Of a stretch of DNA of 64,000 bases, positions 43,499 through 52,921 are shown in pieces (within the stretch, counting starts at the first letter, position 1; every line of letters starts with the position of its first letter). A model generated the notes under the pieces. That model was given only the letters and a program-made list of their open reading frames with translations. It did no database searches and was not told where the DNA came from. The position numbers and the translations under genes were made by a program. Source of the stretch: Candidatus Butyricimonas faecavium (GTDB lineage Bacteria > Bacteroidota > Bacteroidia > Bacteroidales > Marinifilaceae); the NCBI GenBank assembly GCA_944321125.1, contig CALUKD010000001.1, positions 1 to 64,000 on the forward strand, given 5' to 3'.

Positions 43499-44376
43499 TC
43501 ACATACCTCCAAACCAATACATGGATAAAATTACTATCCATCATCTGCCTGTTCTTGTTAATCTCTTGCAATTCCTGCCGAAAGGATACTGAAAATAAAA
43601 CTAGTATTTCAGCTCCCAAGAATCTCACGGCATATTTCGACTCCTTACAACACCACGGATTCTATATCCCCTATCACTCCGATTCAACCGACCGAGAAAA
43701 AGTCATGCATACCGTTAAGCTTCTACAAGACTACCAAACAGGAAAGCGTAAATTTTACCCGGCAAAAGAAGTTCAAACTGCCCTTGAACTTATGCGTAAC
43801 GAACTGGGATATATAAACAGTCACCGAGGCGATGATTTAACCGCAGAAGATAACGGATTCTTTTTTCGCTTTCTCGAACAGGCCGCCCGCCTATGCCCGG
43901 ATTTGTATCTGCTGGCAGATGTAACCTCCGCGGATCACAAGGTCGGGGTAATTAATTTTCAAGAGTGGTCGATCAACCCGCTATATTCATTTCTCCTTTA
44001 CGAAAACGGTAAAGGCGGTTGGAATGTTACCCCCATAGATACGGTTGGAAACGTGAAAATTGAAAAGATATTCAAACTAGACAAGAACGGTCAGAGCTAT
44101 TACCTCCTTTCAAACAATTTTCTCCCGATCACGTTTACCCAGTTCATCTTCATGAATGAAAACGGGATTGTCTCTCTATTCCAAGGCAAACAATACGAGG
44201 AAGCCCTAAAAACATGGTACGAAAACCGTCCGGAAGACTGCACCATCACGTTTAATCCCCAAAAAGTATGCTGGAATTTCTGTCACGAAGTCGGAGAATA
44301 TTATCAGCAAATTGAAAATACCAAAACTCTTTATTTAAAACTTGACAAAAAACAATCCTATTTTTACGTTGAATGA
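43495..44376 (+). CDS. Unknown lipoprotein coupled to sigma-2
   Basis: 293 residues with a lipoprotein-like signal: hydrophobic IKLLSIICLFLLIS followed by CNSC (Cys near 26). I do not recognise the family. The mature part is mixed alpha/beta with FDSLQHHGFYIPYHSDSTDR near 50-69, a helical segment (VQTALELMRNELGYINSH), and a C-terminal half with WSINPLYSFLLYENGKGGWN and FKLDKNGQSYYLLSNN that looks like beta strands. Start overlaps the sigma stop by 4 bases, so production is tied to the sigma factor; a role in sensing or assembling locus 2 is possible but unproven. There is no counterpart beside the locus 1 sigma gene. Confidence 0.75.
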   Translation: MITYLQTNTWIKLLSIICLFLLISCNSCRKDTENKTSISAPKNLTAYFDSLQHHGFYIPYHSDSTDREKVMHTVKLLQDYQTGKRKFYPAKEVQTALELMRNELGYINSHRGDDLTAEDNGFFFRFLEQAARLCPDLYLLADVTSADHKVGVINFQEWSINPLYSFLLYENGKGGWNVTPIDTVGNVKIEKIFKLDKNGQSYYLLSNNFLPITFTQFIFMNENGIVSLFQGKQYEEALKTWYENRPEDCTITFNPQKVCWNFCHEVGEYYQQIENTKTLYLKLDKKQSYFYVE

Positions 44377-44490
44377 ATGAGACGAATTGTACCTAACTTT
44401 TTTATGAAGTAAGTATAACACAAACATTGCAAATCTCGAATCCGTACTATATTTTAGCCTTAAAAATATAATCATTCAATTATTCAGCTT

Positions 44491-45297
44491 ATGAAAAGAA
44501 CAATTTTACGCCTTACATTCATTGTAGGTATCGTTCTGTTTTTCTTCCGGTGTGCCACAGTTCCACTCACGGGAAGACATCAATTGATTCTGTTCCCGGA
44601 AGATCAGATGGTCTCCATGAGTTTAACTTCATATAGTAGCTTTTTGAAAGAAAACAAGCTATCCTCCGACATCGTCAATAAACAACGGATCAAAAATGTC
44701 GGGACAAGAATCTCGAAAGCCGTAGAACAATACTTGGCTGCTAACGGGTTACAAAGTGAGATTGCTAATTTCAAGTGGGAATTCAATCTGGTTGTGAGCG
44801 ATGAACCCAATGCATGGTGTATGCCGGGAGGAAAAGTTGTATTTTACGAGGGTATACTTCCTTATTGTCAGAATGATGCAGGAATTGCTGTCGTAATGGG
44901 ACACGAAATTGCTCACGCCGTGGCTCACCACAGTAACGAACGCATGAGCCAGCAAGCACTTATTCAATACGGACAAGCTGCTGCTACCGAGATTTTAGGA
45001 CACGACCAAAGTGATTCCAGAAAAGCCATCTTGGCTGCTGCAATAGGTATGGGAACCAATGTGGGAATCACACTCCCCTTCTCCCGTAAACACGAGTACG
45101 AAGCAGATCATTTAGGCCTGATTTTCATGGCTATGGCCGGTTACGACCCAAACGAGGCTGTTGCTTTCTGGACCCGTATGTCAAATGCTTCAGCAGGCAA
45201 GCAACTCGAATTCTTGTCGACCCATCCTGCTGACGAAAAACGGATTGCCAAACTAAAAGCGGCCATCCCGGAGGCATTGAAATACAAGAAAAACTAA
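44491..45297 (+). CDS. M48-family metalloprotease, lipoprotein
   Basis: 268 residues. A lipoprotein signal (IVGIVLFFFRC, Cys near 21) places it in the periplasm or outer membrane. The M48 zinc site HEIAHAVAHHSNER carries His138, Glu139 and His142; the third ligand Glu lies in HEYEADHLG near 204. It resembles the Oma1/BepA/LoiP group of envelope quality-control proteases (for example PNAWCMPGGKVVFYEGIL before the zinc site). Length is typical of the short LoiP-like forms without TPR repeats. It is monocistronic. Confidence 0.93.
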   Translation: MKRTILRLTFIVGIVLFFFRCATVPLTGRHQLILFPEDQMVSMSLTSYSSFLKENKLSSDIVNKQRIKNVGTRISKAVEQYLAANGLQSEIANFKWEFNLVVSDEPNAWCMPGGKVVFYEGILPYCQNDAGIAVVMGHEIAHAVAHHSNERMSQQALIQYGQAAATEILGHDQSDSRKAILAAAIGMGTNVGITLPFSRKHEYEADHLGLIFMAMAGYDPNEAVAFWTRMSNASAGKQLEFLSTHPADEKRIAKLKAAIPEALKYKKN

Positions 45298-45377
45298 AAC
45301 AATTACAAAACAAACCATGAATGACAAGAATAAGGCATTAATTTACCCTTTCTCGTCATTTTCAAGGAGAAAATTTC

Positions 45378-45385
45378 TACTTTTG
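45378..45385 (+). promoter_or_regulatory. -7 box of the cysS promoter
   Basis: TACTTTTG matches TAnnTTTG, 31 bases before the cysS ATG. A weak inverted repeat at about 45318-45360 may end the M48 transcript. Confidence 0.5.
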
Positions 45386-45416
45386 TTGAATCATATCAAT
45401 AAAGTATTATAGTATC

Positions 45417-46886
45417 ATGGAAAACAAGCTAACGATATACAACACGCTAAGTCGAAAGAAAGAATTATTTGAACCCATTAACCCGCCTTTCGTAGGATTA
45501 TATGTTTGTGGACCGACTGTATACGGGGATGCTCACCTCGGTCACGCCCGTCCGGCAATCACCTTTGACTTGTTATTCCGTTATCTTAAATTCATGGGAT
45601 ACCGGGTAAGATACGTCCGCAACATTACAGACGTGGGTCACCTTGTGAATGATGCGGATGAAGGAGAAGACAAGATCGCCAAGAAAGCCAAACTGGAACA
45701 ACTGGAACCGATGGAAGTGGTACAATTCTACTCAAACCGCTACCACAAAAACATGGAGCAACTGAACACGTTGCCTCCTAGTATCGAACCACACGCATCC
45801 GGTCACATTATCGAACAACAAGAATTAATCAAACAAATCATCGAAAACGGCTTTGCCTACGAGAGCGAGGGAAATATCTATTTCGACGTGGAACGCTATA
45901 ACCAAAAATATCACTACGGTAAACTATCCGGTCGTAAAATCGATGAATTGTTTGCCAACACGAGAGAACTGAGCGGACAACAGGAAAAAAGGAACCCGTT
46001 TGACTTCGCCTTGTGGAAAAAGGCATCCCCAGAACACATCATGCGTTGGCCCTCCCCTTGGGGAGTAGGTTTCCCGGGATGGCACTTGGAATGCTCCTGC
46101 ATGAGCCAGAAATACTTGGGAGAAACATTTGACATCCACGGTGGCGGTTTGGACTTGCAGTTCCCGCACCACGAATGTGAGATTGCCCAAAACGTGGCCG
46201 CACAAGGCCATGAGGCTGTAAAATACTGGATGCACAACAACATGGTGACCATCAACGGACAAAAGATGGGTAAATCCCTAGGTAACTTCATCACCTTGGA
46301 TCAGCTCTTCACGGGCGACAACAACGTACTGGAACAGGCTTACTCTCCCATGACCGTGCGCTTCTTTATCCTGCAAGCTCACTACCGCAGCCCGCTTGAC
46401 TTTTCGAACGAGGCATTAAAGGCCGCAGAGAAAGGCTACGAGCGAATGATGGCAGCCGTGTCACAACTCAACAGGCTGAAAGTGTCCAACGAGAATACGG
46501 TAGACATCGCCGCCTTGCAGGAGAACTGTTTTGAGGCCATCAATGACGATTTGAACACGCCGATATTAATCGCCCATTTGTTTGAAGGCGTTCGCATCAT
46601 CAACTCCATTGCAGCAGGCACGGAAAAGATCAACGCTGAAAATCTGGATATGTTGAAGAAGTTATTCCATAACTTCGTGTTCGACATTCTCGGCCTCAAA
46701 GGAGAAGAGGACTCCAGCGCCAGCAACCAAGCTTTAGGCAAAGTGATCGATGCCATGATGAACATACGGAAGACCGCTCGGGCAAATAAAGACTGGGCCA
46801 CCTCCGACAGCATTCGTGACGAGTTGAAAAACGCAGGTATCCAGATAAAGGACACGAAAGATGGCTACGAATGGAGCCTTGAATAA
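45417..46886 (+). CDS. cysS: Cysteinyl-tRNA synthetase
   Basis: 489 residues, standard CysRS length. It charges tRNA-Cys. Class I motifs are [17 protein letters not shown] near 31-47 (HIGH) and [12 protein letters not shown] from Lys283, where Gly replaces the first Ser of KMSKS, as seen in other CysRS. Zinc ligands include Cys31 and the WHLECSCMS and HHECEIAQ segments near 220-255. The C-terminal helical DALR-like domain ends with [20 protein letters not shown]. Confidence 0.97.
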   Translation: MENKLTIYNTLSRKKELFEPINPPFVGLYVCGPTVYGDAHLGHARPAITFDLLFRYLKFMGYRVRYVRNITDVGHLVNDADEGEDKIAKKAKLEQLEPMEVVQFYSNRYHKNMEQLNTLPPSIEPHASGHIIEQQELIKQIIENGFAYESEGNIYFDVERYNQKYHYGKLSGRKIDELFANTRELSGQQEKRNPFDFALWKKASPEHIMRWPSPWGVGFPGWHLECSCMSQKYLGETFDIHGGGLDLQFPHHECEIAQNVAAQGHEAVKYWMHNNMVTINGQKMGKSLGNFITLDQLFTGDNNVLEQAYSPMTVRFFILQAHYRSPLDFSNEALKAAEKGYERMMAAVSQLNRLKVSNENTVDIAALQENCFEAINDDLNTPILIAHLFEGVRIINSIAAGTEKINAENLDMLKKLFHNFVFDILGLKGEEDSSASNQALGKVIDAMMNIRKTARANKDWATSDSIRDELKNAGIQIKDTKDGYEWSLE

Positions 46887-46965
46887 TTTTAGATTTTAAA
46901 TTTAAAACTTTAAATTGTAGACGAGAATTTTATAATTTAAAATCTACAATTTAAAATTTAAAATA
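46884..46965. repeat. AT-rich intergenic repeat, copy 4, with inverted arms
   Basis: TAATTTTAGATTTTAAATTT at the cysS stop and AATTTAAAATCTACAATTTA further on are the same family as at 12050-12082. TTAAATTGTAGA (46910-46921) and TCTACAATTTAA (46943-46954) form a perfect 12-bp inverted repeat. The array ends 10 bases before the next ATG. Confidence 0.6.
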
Positions 46966-46974
46966 TTATACATT

Positions 46975-48093
46975 ATGCCTTATCTCTACTACATACTACT
47001 TTCACTCCTGTTTTTCTCTGCCTGCCAAGGCGAAAAAAAGAGTAAAGGGGACCAAAAACAAGTTACGGTAGACAATGCCCAAAGCCGCAAAACGACGGGA
47101 CCTAAATACGTGAAAAGCGTACAATTCGTGTATCCCATGAAATTCGATACCTGCCAATTCAATGAAGAAATCAAGATTGTATACGCAAATAATAAGCGCT
47201 ATACCATTGACTCGGCACATCTGTTTTTCAACCAAAGGCAAATTGCCACGCTTGACAGTAGTACCAGGGAATTTATATTCAAAATTCCCAAGGAGAAATG
47301 TGGGACCAACACGTTAAAAGTAATTGCATTTCACCCCAACAACAAATGCGGGGTAGCCACCCAATCTTTTATCGTGAAACCGGCTAAGGCCCCCCAACCG
47401 CTTCAATACCAACTGGTGAAAACCTATTCCCATGCCACGGATGCCTCCACACAGGGACTAGTATATATAGACGGTATTATCTACGAGGGCACCGGAATCA
47501 AAGGTCAATCCACCCTGCGCAAGATCGACTTGGAAAACAACAAGACACTCGCCATGTTAGGATTGGACAGCCAATATTTCGGAGAGGGGATCACGGTTTA
47601 CAAGGACAAAATATACCAGCTTACTTGGACTTCCCAGAAAGCATTCGTGTACGATTTGGCCTCCTTCACCCTGTTAACGACATTCGATTACTCCATGGAA
47701 CAGGGTTGGGGACTTACCACGATGGGAGATAAATTAGTTATGAGTGACGGTTCTCACAACCTATACCATCTAGATCCAAATCTTTTCAGCGTGATTAAAA
47801 CCGTGGAAGTCTTCGATAACAAAGGGCCGGTAACCAACTTAAACGAACTGGAATACATAAACGGTTATATCTGGGCAAACGAATGGCTTACTGACCGAAT
47901 TGTCATCATCGATCCGGAATCAGGCGAAGTGGTACAGGACTTACAACTCCCGAACCTGCTCACCGCCTCAGAAAGAGCCAAATTGGATCCAAACGACGAT
48001 GTTCTAAACGGTATCGCATACAACGAAAAGAAGGGCACGATCTACGTTACCGGAAAACACTGGCCGAAACTGTTTGAGATAAAAACGAAGTAA
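46975..48093 (+). CDS. Glutaminyl-peptide cyclotransferase (beta-propeller type), lipoprotein
   Basis: 372 residues with a lipoprotein signal (LSLLFFSAC, Cys near 17). Residues ~45-130 are an Ig/fibronectin-like strand domain. Residues 135-372 are the PF05096 five-bladed propeller seen in plant and bacterial glutamine cyclotransferases: HATDASTQGLVYIDGIIYEG, YFGEGITVYKDKIYQLTW, GDKLVMSDGSHNLYHLDP and NELEYINGYIWANEWLTD are typical. It forms N-terminal pyroglutamate on exported proteins, which in Bacteroidetes commonly follows signal peptidase cleavage before glutamine. The N-terminal Ig-like addition is not part of the minimal enzyme. Confidence 0.9.
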   Translation: MPYLYYILLSLLFFSACQGEKKSKGDQKQVTVDNAQSRKTTGPKYVKSVQFVYPMKFDTCQFNEEIKIVYANNKRYTIDSAHLFFNQRQIATLDSSTREFIFKIPKEKCGTNTLKVIAFHPNNKCGVATQSFIVKPAKAPQPLQYQLVKTYSHATDASTQGLVYIDGIIYEGTGIKGQSTLRKIDLENNKTLAMLGLDSQYFGEGITVYKDKIYQLTWTSQKAFVYDLASFTLLTTFDYSMEQGWGLTTMGDKLVMSDGSHNLYHLDPNLFSVIKTVEVFDNKGPVTNLNELEYINGYIWANEWLTDRIVIIDPESGEVVQDLQLPNLLTASERAKLDPNDDVLNGIAYNEKKGTIYVTGKHWPKLFEIKTK

Positions 48094-48192
48094 TTTATGA
48101 TTTGCGATTTATAATTTACGAGAACAATTAGTGTCAGATTCGTAGGCTAAAAATCATAAATCCAAAACCACTCTATCTAAAATTAAAATTCT

Positions 48193-48861
48193 ATGGTTGA
48201 CGTAAAAATCGAGCCTTCTTGGAAAGAACTCTTAAAAGATGAATTTGAAAAACCCTACTTTTCCGAACTTATCCAGTTTGTGAAAAGCGAATACAAGACA
48301 ACCAGGATTTACCCTCCGGGAAAACTCATTTTCAATGCCTTTGAACATTGTCCCGCAAGCAAAACCAAAGTAATTATTTTAGGGCAAGACCCGTACCACG
48401 GTCCCGGTCAGGCACACGGACTTTGTTTTTCCGTCCCGGAAGGTATTGAACAACCACCTTCTCTACAAAACATTTTCAAAGAAATAAATAATGATCTGGG
48501 TAAACCGATTCCCTCTTCCGGTAATCTCGAACGCTGGGCGGAACAGGGAGTATTACTGCTCAACGCCACGTTGACAGTGAGGGCCCATCAGGCCGGTTCC
48601 CACCAGAACAAAGGCTGGGAAACGTTCACCGATGCCGTCATCAAGGTTATTTCAGAAAAGAAAGAAAATCTTGTCTTCTTCCTTTGGGGAGTTTATGCCC
48701 AACGCAAAGGCGCCTTTATTGACACCCGGCGTCACTTGGTATTAAAATCCGTACATCCTTCCCCGTTATCCGCAAACCGGGGCGGCTGGTTCGGGAACCA
48801 TCAATTCAGCCAAGCGAACAATTATCTGAAAGCCCACGGGCTAACTGAAATCGAATGGTAA
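48193..48861 (+). CDS. ung: Uracil-DNA glycosylase, family 1
   Basis: 222 residues, the usual UNG length. It removes uracil from DNA at the start of base excision repair. Water-activating Asp66 lies in GQDPYHGPGQAHGLCFSVP, and His188 in the minor-groove loop HPSPLSANRGG. The uracil-pocket segment LLLNATLTVRAHQAGSH is present. All active-site motifs are intact. The stop codon overlaps the palindrome at 48861-48894. Confidence 0.97.
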   Translation: MVDVKIEPSWKELLKDEFEKPYFSELIQFVKSEYKTTRIYPPGKLIFNAFEHCPASKTKVIILGQDPYHGPGQAHGLCFSVPEGIEQPPSLQNIFKEINNDLGKPIPSSGNLERWAEQGVLLLNATLTVRAHQAGSHQNKGWETFTDAVIKVISEKKENLVFFLWGVYAQRKGAFIDTRRHLVLKSVHPSPLSANRGGWFGNHQFSQANNYLKAHGLTEIEW

Positions 48862-48894
48862 TTTCGGATTAGCCCGTACGGGCTAATCCGAAAT
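48861..48894. terminator. 34-base perfect palindrome shared by ung and the lipocalin gene
   Basis: ATTTCGGATTAGCCCGT (48861-48877) is followed directly by its exact reverse complement (48878-48894). It starts at the last base of the ung stop and contains the stop codon and last residues (PISD) of the convergent lipocalin gene. It probably terminates both transcripts, though T-runs are absent. Confidence 0.65.
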
Positions 48895-49404
48895 AGGTTG
48901 TTCCACAAAAATCAATTTACTCGTGTCATATCCATGCTTCCGGGCTAATTTCAGTATCCCATCCAAAACCTCTTGAGGCAAATGAGGGGTACGGCTCAGT
49001 ATCCAAAGGTATTTCTGGGATGAACTACCGATCAACACCCAACGATACTCCTGATCCAACTCCAAGATGTAATAATCGGCATAGAAAAAAAGAAAGAATG
49101 ACACTTTCAGCTTACCCGGCTCGGCAGGGTTCGGTTGTTTTGCCTTTCCCTTAGCACGCTTCAATTCCCCGTTCAAAGAATCCTTATGCCCTGAATTAAT
49201 CACTTGAATCTTACCATTCTCCTGTAAACGATATTCTGCCGTAACCCCTGTCAAGTTCCGCTCGAAAGAATGGTTAAAACGGGCAATTTCGTACCACAAT
49301 CCCATATAACGATTCAAATCCAAATTGCTTACTGTCGGAAGCTCTCCTTCCCGAACCGCTAACGACTCTACCGTTAGCAAGGCTAAAAAAATACTTTTCC
49401 CCAT
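48883..49404 (-). CDS. Lipocalin (Blc-like)
   Basis: 173 residues. The lipocalin signature is NLDLNRYMGLWYEIARFNHS near 28-47 (the G-x-W motif). Later strands include VTAEYRLQENGKIQVINSG, PGKLKVSFFLFFYADYYILE and YRWVLIGSSSQKYLWILSRT (the last matching the family's third motif region). Bacterial Blc binds lysophospholipids in the outer membrane. Unlike E. coli Blc it has no lipobox cysteine; a short hydrophobic start (IFLALLTVESLA) suggests a soluble periplasmic form. The stop codon lies inside a palindrome at 48861-48894. Confidence 0.9.
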   Translation of the reverse strand: MGKSIFLALLTVESLAVREGELPTVSNLDLNRYMGLWYEIARFNHSFERNLTGVTAEYRLQENGKIQVINSGHKDSLNGELKRAKGKAKQPNPAEPGKLKVSFFLFFYADYYILELDQEYRWVLIGSSSQKYLWILSRTPHLPQEVLDGILKLARKHGYDTSKLIFVEQPISD

Positions 49405-49546
49405 ATTTTTTTTATTGCTTTTTACGAAGAAATGGAGAAATAGATTACAATTGACAAAAAATTAATTCAATAAATAGCTCTAATTTCGTTCTCACATAAA
49501 GTTTATCAACAATTACGCAAACGTTTGAAATTTTTCTATTGTTTCC

Positions 49547-49578
49547 TTGCAAATCTCTATTTTTAATGCTTAACTTTG
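49547..49578 (+). promoter_or_regulatory. Promoter of the class II aldolase gene
   Basis: TTG (49547-49549), 21 bases, then TAACTTTG (49571-49578), 26 bases before the ATG. The match to the Bacteroidetes consensus is close. Confidence 0.72.
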
Positions 49579-49604
49579 ATGCACGAATATAAAATATAGC
49601 AGCT

Positions 49605-50600
49605 ATGGTTAATTACAAAGACTTAGGACTGGTTAATTCCAGAGAAATGTTCAAGAAAGCTATGGAGGGTAAATATGCTATTCCGGCTTTCAATTTCAAT
49701 AACATGGAGCAAATGCAGGCTATTGTTGCAGCTTGTGTGGAAACAAAATCTCCTGTTATCTTACAAGTATCCAGCGGTGCCCGTAAATATGCCAATCAAA
49801 CCATTTTACGTTATATGGCACAAGGTGCGGTTGAATATGCCAAAGAACTTGGATGCAATATTCCAATTTGTCTTCACCTAGACCATGGCGACACGTACGA
49901 ATTATGTGTATCTTGTATCGAAATGGGATTTTCTTCTGTCATGATTGACGGATCAGCCCTTCCTTATGACGAGAACGTGGCATTAACCAAAAAAGTGGTT
50001 GATTATGCTCATCAATACGATGTAACAGTAGAAGGAGAACTCGGTGTGCTAGCCGGAATTGAAGATGACGTGGTTGCCGCAGCCAACGTTTACACCAGCC
50101 CGGATCTAGTAGAAGACTTCGTGAAGAAAACCGGAGTGGATTCATTGGCAATCTCCATCGGAACTTCCCACGGGGCAAATAAATTCAAACCGGAACAATG
50201 TACCCGTAATGCGGATGGAATCCTCGTTCCTCCTCCATTACGTTTCGATATCTTGGAAGAAATCGAAAGACGTATCCCCGGATTCCCGATCGTTCTCCAC
50301 GGATCATCCTCCGTACCACAAGACAAAGTTGCTATTATCAATAAATATGGCGGTGCATTAAAAGACGCCGTGGGCATCCCGGAAGAGCAATTACGCCGGG
50401 CAGCCACCTCTGCCGTATGTAAAATCAATATCGATTCGGATGGTCGTTTGGCAATGACCGCAGCCGTTCGTGAAGTCTTTGCAACCAAACCGGCAGAATT
50501 TGACCCACGTAAATATTTGGGTCCTGCCAGAGAAGCTTTAAAAGAATTATACAAACATAAAACGGTACACGTTTTAGGAAGTGCCAACAGGGTAGAATAA
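49605..50600 (+). CDS. fba: Class II fructose-bisphosphate aldolase
   Basis: 331 residues. It cleaves fructose 1,6-bisphosphate to glyceraldehyde 3-phosphate and dihydroxyacetone phosphate in glycolysis, using zinc. Motifs: N-terminal AIPAFNFNNMEQMQAIV, zinc-site CLHLDHGDTYELC near 89-101, VEGELGVLAGIEDD near 142-155, TSHGANKF near 187, and VLHGSSSVPQ near 229-238. The length and the GELGVLAGIEDD segment match the class IIB group. A tagatose-bisphosphate aldolase role cannot be excluded from sequence alone. Own promoter and terminator. Confidence 0.95.
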   Translation: MVNYKDLGLVNSREMFKKAMEGKYAIPAFNFNNMEQMQAIVAACVETKSPVILQVSSGARKYANQTILRYMAQGAVEYAKELGCNIPICLHLDHGDTYELCVSCIEMGFSSVMIDGSALPYDENVALTKKVVDYAHQYDVTVEGELGVLAGIEDDVVAAANVYTSPDLVEDFVKKTGVDSLAISIGTSHGANKFKPEQCTRNADGILVPPPLRFDILEEIERRIPGFPIVLHGSSSVPQDKVAIINKYGGALKDAVGIPEEQLRRAATSAVCKINIDSDGRLAMTAAVREVFATKPAEFDPRKYLGPAREALKELYKHKTVHVLGSANRVE

Positions 50601-50601
50601 A

Positions 50602-50630
50602 AAAAGGGGCTAATTAAGCCCCTTTTCTTT
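50602..50630 (+). terminator. Terminator of the aldolase gene
   Basis: Perfect 9-bp stem (AAAAGGGGC 50602-50610 with GCCCCTTTT 50618-50626) followed by CTTT, directly after the stop codon. Confidence 0.85.
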
Positions 50631-50641
50631 AAAAAAAATAC

Positions 50642-50649
50642 TAACTTTG
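50642..50649 (+). promoter_or_regulatory. -7 box of the typA promoter
   Basis: TAACTTTG, 33 bases before the typA ATG. The -33 region overlaps the aldolase terminator and has no clear TTTG. Confidence 0.55.
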
Positions 50650-50682
50650 CACCCTATTTGGATTTAATACCATAGGAGCAAA

Positions 50683-52491
50683 ATGCAGAAAATTAGAAAC
50701 ATTGCGATTATCGCACACGTTGACCACGGGAAAACCACATTGGTCGACAAAATGATTTTTCAAGGAAACTTATTCAGAGAAACAGAAAATACGGGTGATC
50801 TATTGCTGGATAACAACGATTTGGAGAGAGAAAGAGGGATCACCATCCTAGCCAAGAACGTATCCGTTCATTATAAAGATTACAAGATTAATATTATTGA
50901 TACCCCGGGCCACGCCGACTTCGGAGGAGAGGTGGAACGCGTGTTGAACATGGCGGACGGAGTATTATTATTGGTTGACGCTTTTGAAGGTACGATGCCT
51001 CAAACTCGTTTCGTACTTCAAAAGGCACTTGCGTTAGGTAAAAAGCCGATTGTTGTCGTAAACAAAGTAGACAAACCGAACTGCCGTCCGGACTTCGTGT
51101 ACGAACAAGTGTTCGACCTGATGTTCTCTTTGGACGCCACGGAAGAACAATTGGACTTTACCGTTGTTTACGGTAGTGCCAAACAAGGATGGATGTCCAC
51201 CGATTGGCATAAACCCACGACCGACATTACCCCATTGTTGGATGCAATCATCAAAGATATTCCCGCTCCGAAAGTTCAGGAAGGAACCCCGCAGATGTTA
51301 ATCACGTCTTTGGAATATTCTTCTTACGTCGGACGTATTGCCATTGGGAAACTGACTCGCGGGACATTAAAATCCGGAATGCCTGTCACCCTCTGCAAAA
51401 GAGACGGAGTGACACTGATTAAAACCCGCATTAAAGATTTAATGACCTTCGAAGGCATGGGAAAACAAAAAGTTGACGAGGTACAATGTGGAGAAATCTG
51501 CGCACTTGTGGGAATTGAAGGATTCGAAATCGGTGACACCGTTGCAGACTTCGAAAACCCGGAAGCACTGGCTCCCATCGCGATCGACGAACCGACCATG
51601 AGTATGTTGTTCACTATCAATGACTCTCCCTTCTTCGGACGTGATGGTAAATATGTGACTTCCCGTCATATAAAGGAACGTCTGGATCGTGAACTGGAAA
51701 AGAACCTTGCCTTACGGGTAGAACCCGGACAAACAGCCGATTCATTTATCGTTTTCGGACGGGGTGTACTTCACTTAAGCGTGCTTATCGAAACCATGCG
51801 CCGAGAAGGGTATGAACTTCAGGTCGGCCAGCCGAAAGTGATCATCAAAGAAATTAACGGGGTAAAATGTGAACCTGTTGAGGAATTAACGATCGACCTT
51901 CCGGAAGAAGTATCCGGTAAAGCCATCGAAATGGTAAACCGCCGGAAAGGAATCATGACAAACATGGAGCACCGCAACGAACGGGTACACTTGACCTTTG
52001 ATATTCCCTCGCGGGGTATCATCGGTTTAAGAAGCAGCCTGCTCACTGCCACCGCCGGAGAAGCAGTCATGGCTCACCGTCTGAAAGGCTTTGAGCCTTA
52101 TGCAGGAGAAATCGAGATGCGTACTAACGGTTCACTGATTGCCATGGAAACCGGAGATTCATTTGCCTATGCCATCAACAAGTTACAAGACAGAGGTAAA
52201 TTCTTTATCACCCCGGGAGACGAAGTATACGCCGGACAGGTAATCGGGGAGAGCACTCGTCAAGATGATATCGTAATCAATGTCTGCAAATCTAAAAAAC
52301 TAACAAATATGCGAGCCAGTGGTTCCGATGAAAAAATGAACATCGCACCTCCCATACTTTTCAGCTTAGAAGAAGCTCTTGAATACATCAAAGAAGATGA
52401 ATACGTAGAGGTGACCCCCAAGGCAATGAGACTTCGTAAGATTTACCTTGATGAGAACGAAAGAAAAAGACGAAGCAAAACAATCGAATAA
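50683..52491 (+). CDS. typA: Ribosome-associated GTPase TypA/BipA
   Basis: 602 residues, the normal length. G1 is [14 protein letters not shown] near 10-23; the switch region has [12 protein letters not shown]3 is [20 protein letters not shown] near 71-90; G4 is [12 protein letters not shown] near 127. Domains II, III and the TypA-specific C-terminal domain follow ([20 protein letters not shown] near 430, [20 protein letters not shown] near 547). It binds 70S ribosomes and aids 50S assembly and stress or low-temperature growth in other bacteria. Confidence 0.97.
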   Translation: MQKIRNIAIIAHVDHGKTTLVDKMIFQGNLFRETENTGDLLLDNNDLERERGITILAKNVSVHYKDYKINIIDTPGHADFGGEVERVLNMADGVLLLVDAFEGTMPQTRFVLQKALALGKKPIVVVNKVDKPNCRPDFVYEQVFDLMFSLDATEEQLDFTVVYGSAKQGWMSTDWHKPTTDITPLLDAIIKDIPAPKVQEGTPQMLITSLEYSSYVGRIAIGKLTRGTLKSGMPVTLCKRDGVTLIKTRIKDLMTFEGMGKQKVDEVQCGEICALVGIEGFEIGDTVADFENPEALAPIAIDEPTMSMLFTINDSPFFGRDGKYVTSRHIKERLDRELEKNLALRVEPGQTADSFIVFGRGVLHLSVLIETMRREGYELQVGQPKVIIKEINGVKCEPVEELTIDLPEEVSGKAIEMVNRRKGIMTNMEHRNERVHLTFDIPSRGIIGLRSSLLTATAGEAVMAHRLKGFEPYAGEIEMRTNGSLIAMETGDSFAYAINKLQDRGKFFITPGDEVYAGQVIGESTRQDDIVINVCKSKKLTNMRASGSDEKMNIAPPILFSLEEALEYIKEDEYVEVTPKAMRLRKIYLDENERKRRSKTIE

Positions 52492-52494
52492 TTC

Positions 52495-52519
52495 AAAACC
52501 ACCTTCGGGTGGTTTTTTA
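52495..52519 (+). terminator. Terminator of typA
   Basis: Stem AAAACCACC (52495-52503), TTCG tetraloop, GGTGGTTTT (52508-52516) and more T. It lies 3 bases past the stop. Confidence 0.9.
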
Positions 52520-52678
52520 TTTATCACAAAGGCATAAAATTTATGATTGCAAGACAAACTCCCGTGTAACTCGCATCCAAAATTCAAATCCCCATTTGAT
52601 TTATTTCCCGATCTCGGATAAATCCGGATATTATTTCATATCTTTACAAGACAGTACGTGCCATCAAAATACCGGATT

Positions 52679-52918
52679 ATGGAAACAAGAAAAAAAGCTA
52701 CCGAAAAGAACACCGAGCTTAGCACTGAGAAAAAGTTGCGGAACGTGCGCACGTGTTTATACATTTTGATACTGGCAGCCATCACGAAACTGGCCATGAC
52801 CGACTTTACCGAATTATCATATCAATCTTGGATCAGCGTGATCATCATCGTGCTGGTCATCATCCTTGTTTTAGCCATCGAAAAGGGTATTCGAAAAAAA
52901 TTGAAAAAAGAAGAGTAA
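52679..52918 (+). CDS. Small two-helix membrane protein, unknown
   Basis: 79 residues from the ATG at 52679 (METRKKATEKNTELSTEKKL); an earlier in-frame start adds seven residues without support. A charged N-terminus (~1-27) is followed by two hydrophobic helices (TCLYILILAAITKLAM and WISVIIIVLVIILVLAI) and a lysine-rich tail (KGIRKKLKKEE). I do not recognise it. A weak TATCTTTA box lies upstream at about 52639. It ends 3 bases before the convergent phosphatase gene. Codon pattern and clean topology favour a real gene. Confidence 0.65.
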   Translation: METRKKATEKNTELSTEKKLRNVRTCLYILILAAITKLAMTDFTELSYQSWISVIIIVLVIILVLAIEKGIRKKLKKEE

Positions 52919-52921
52919 TCC

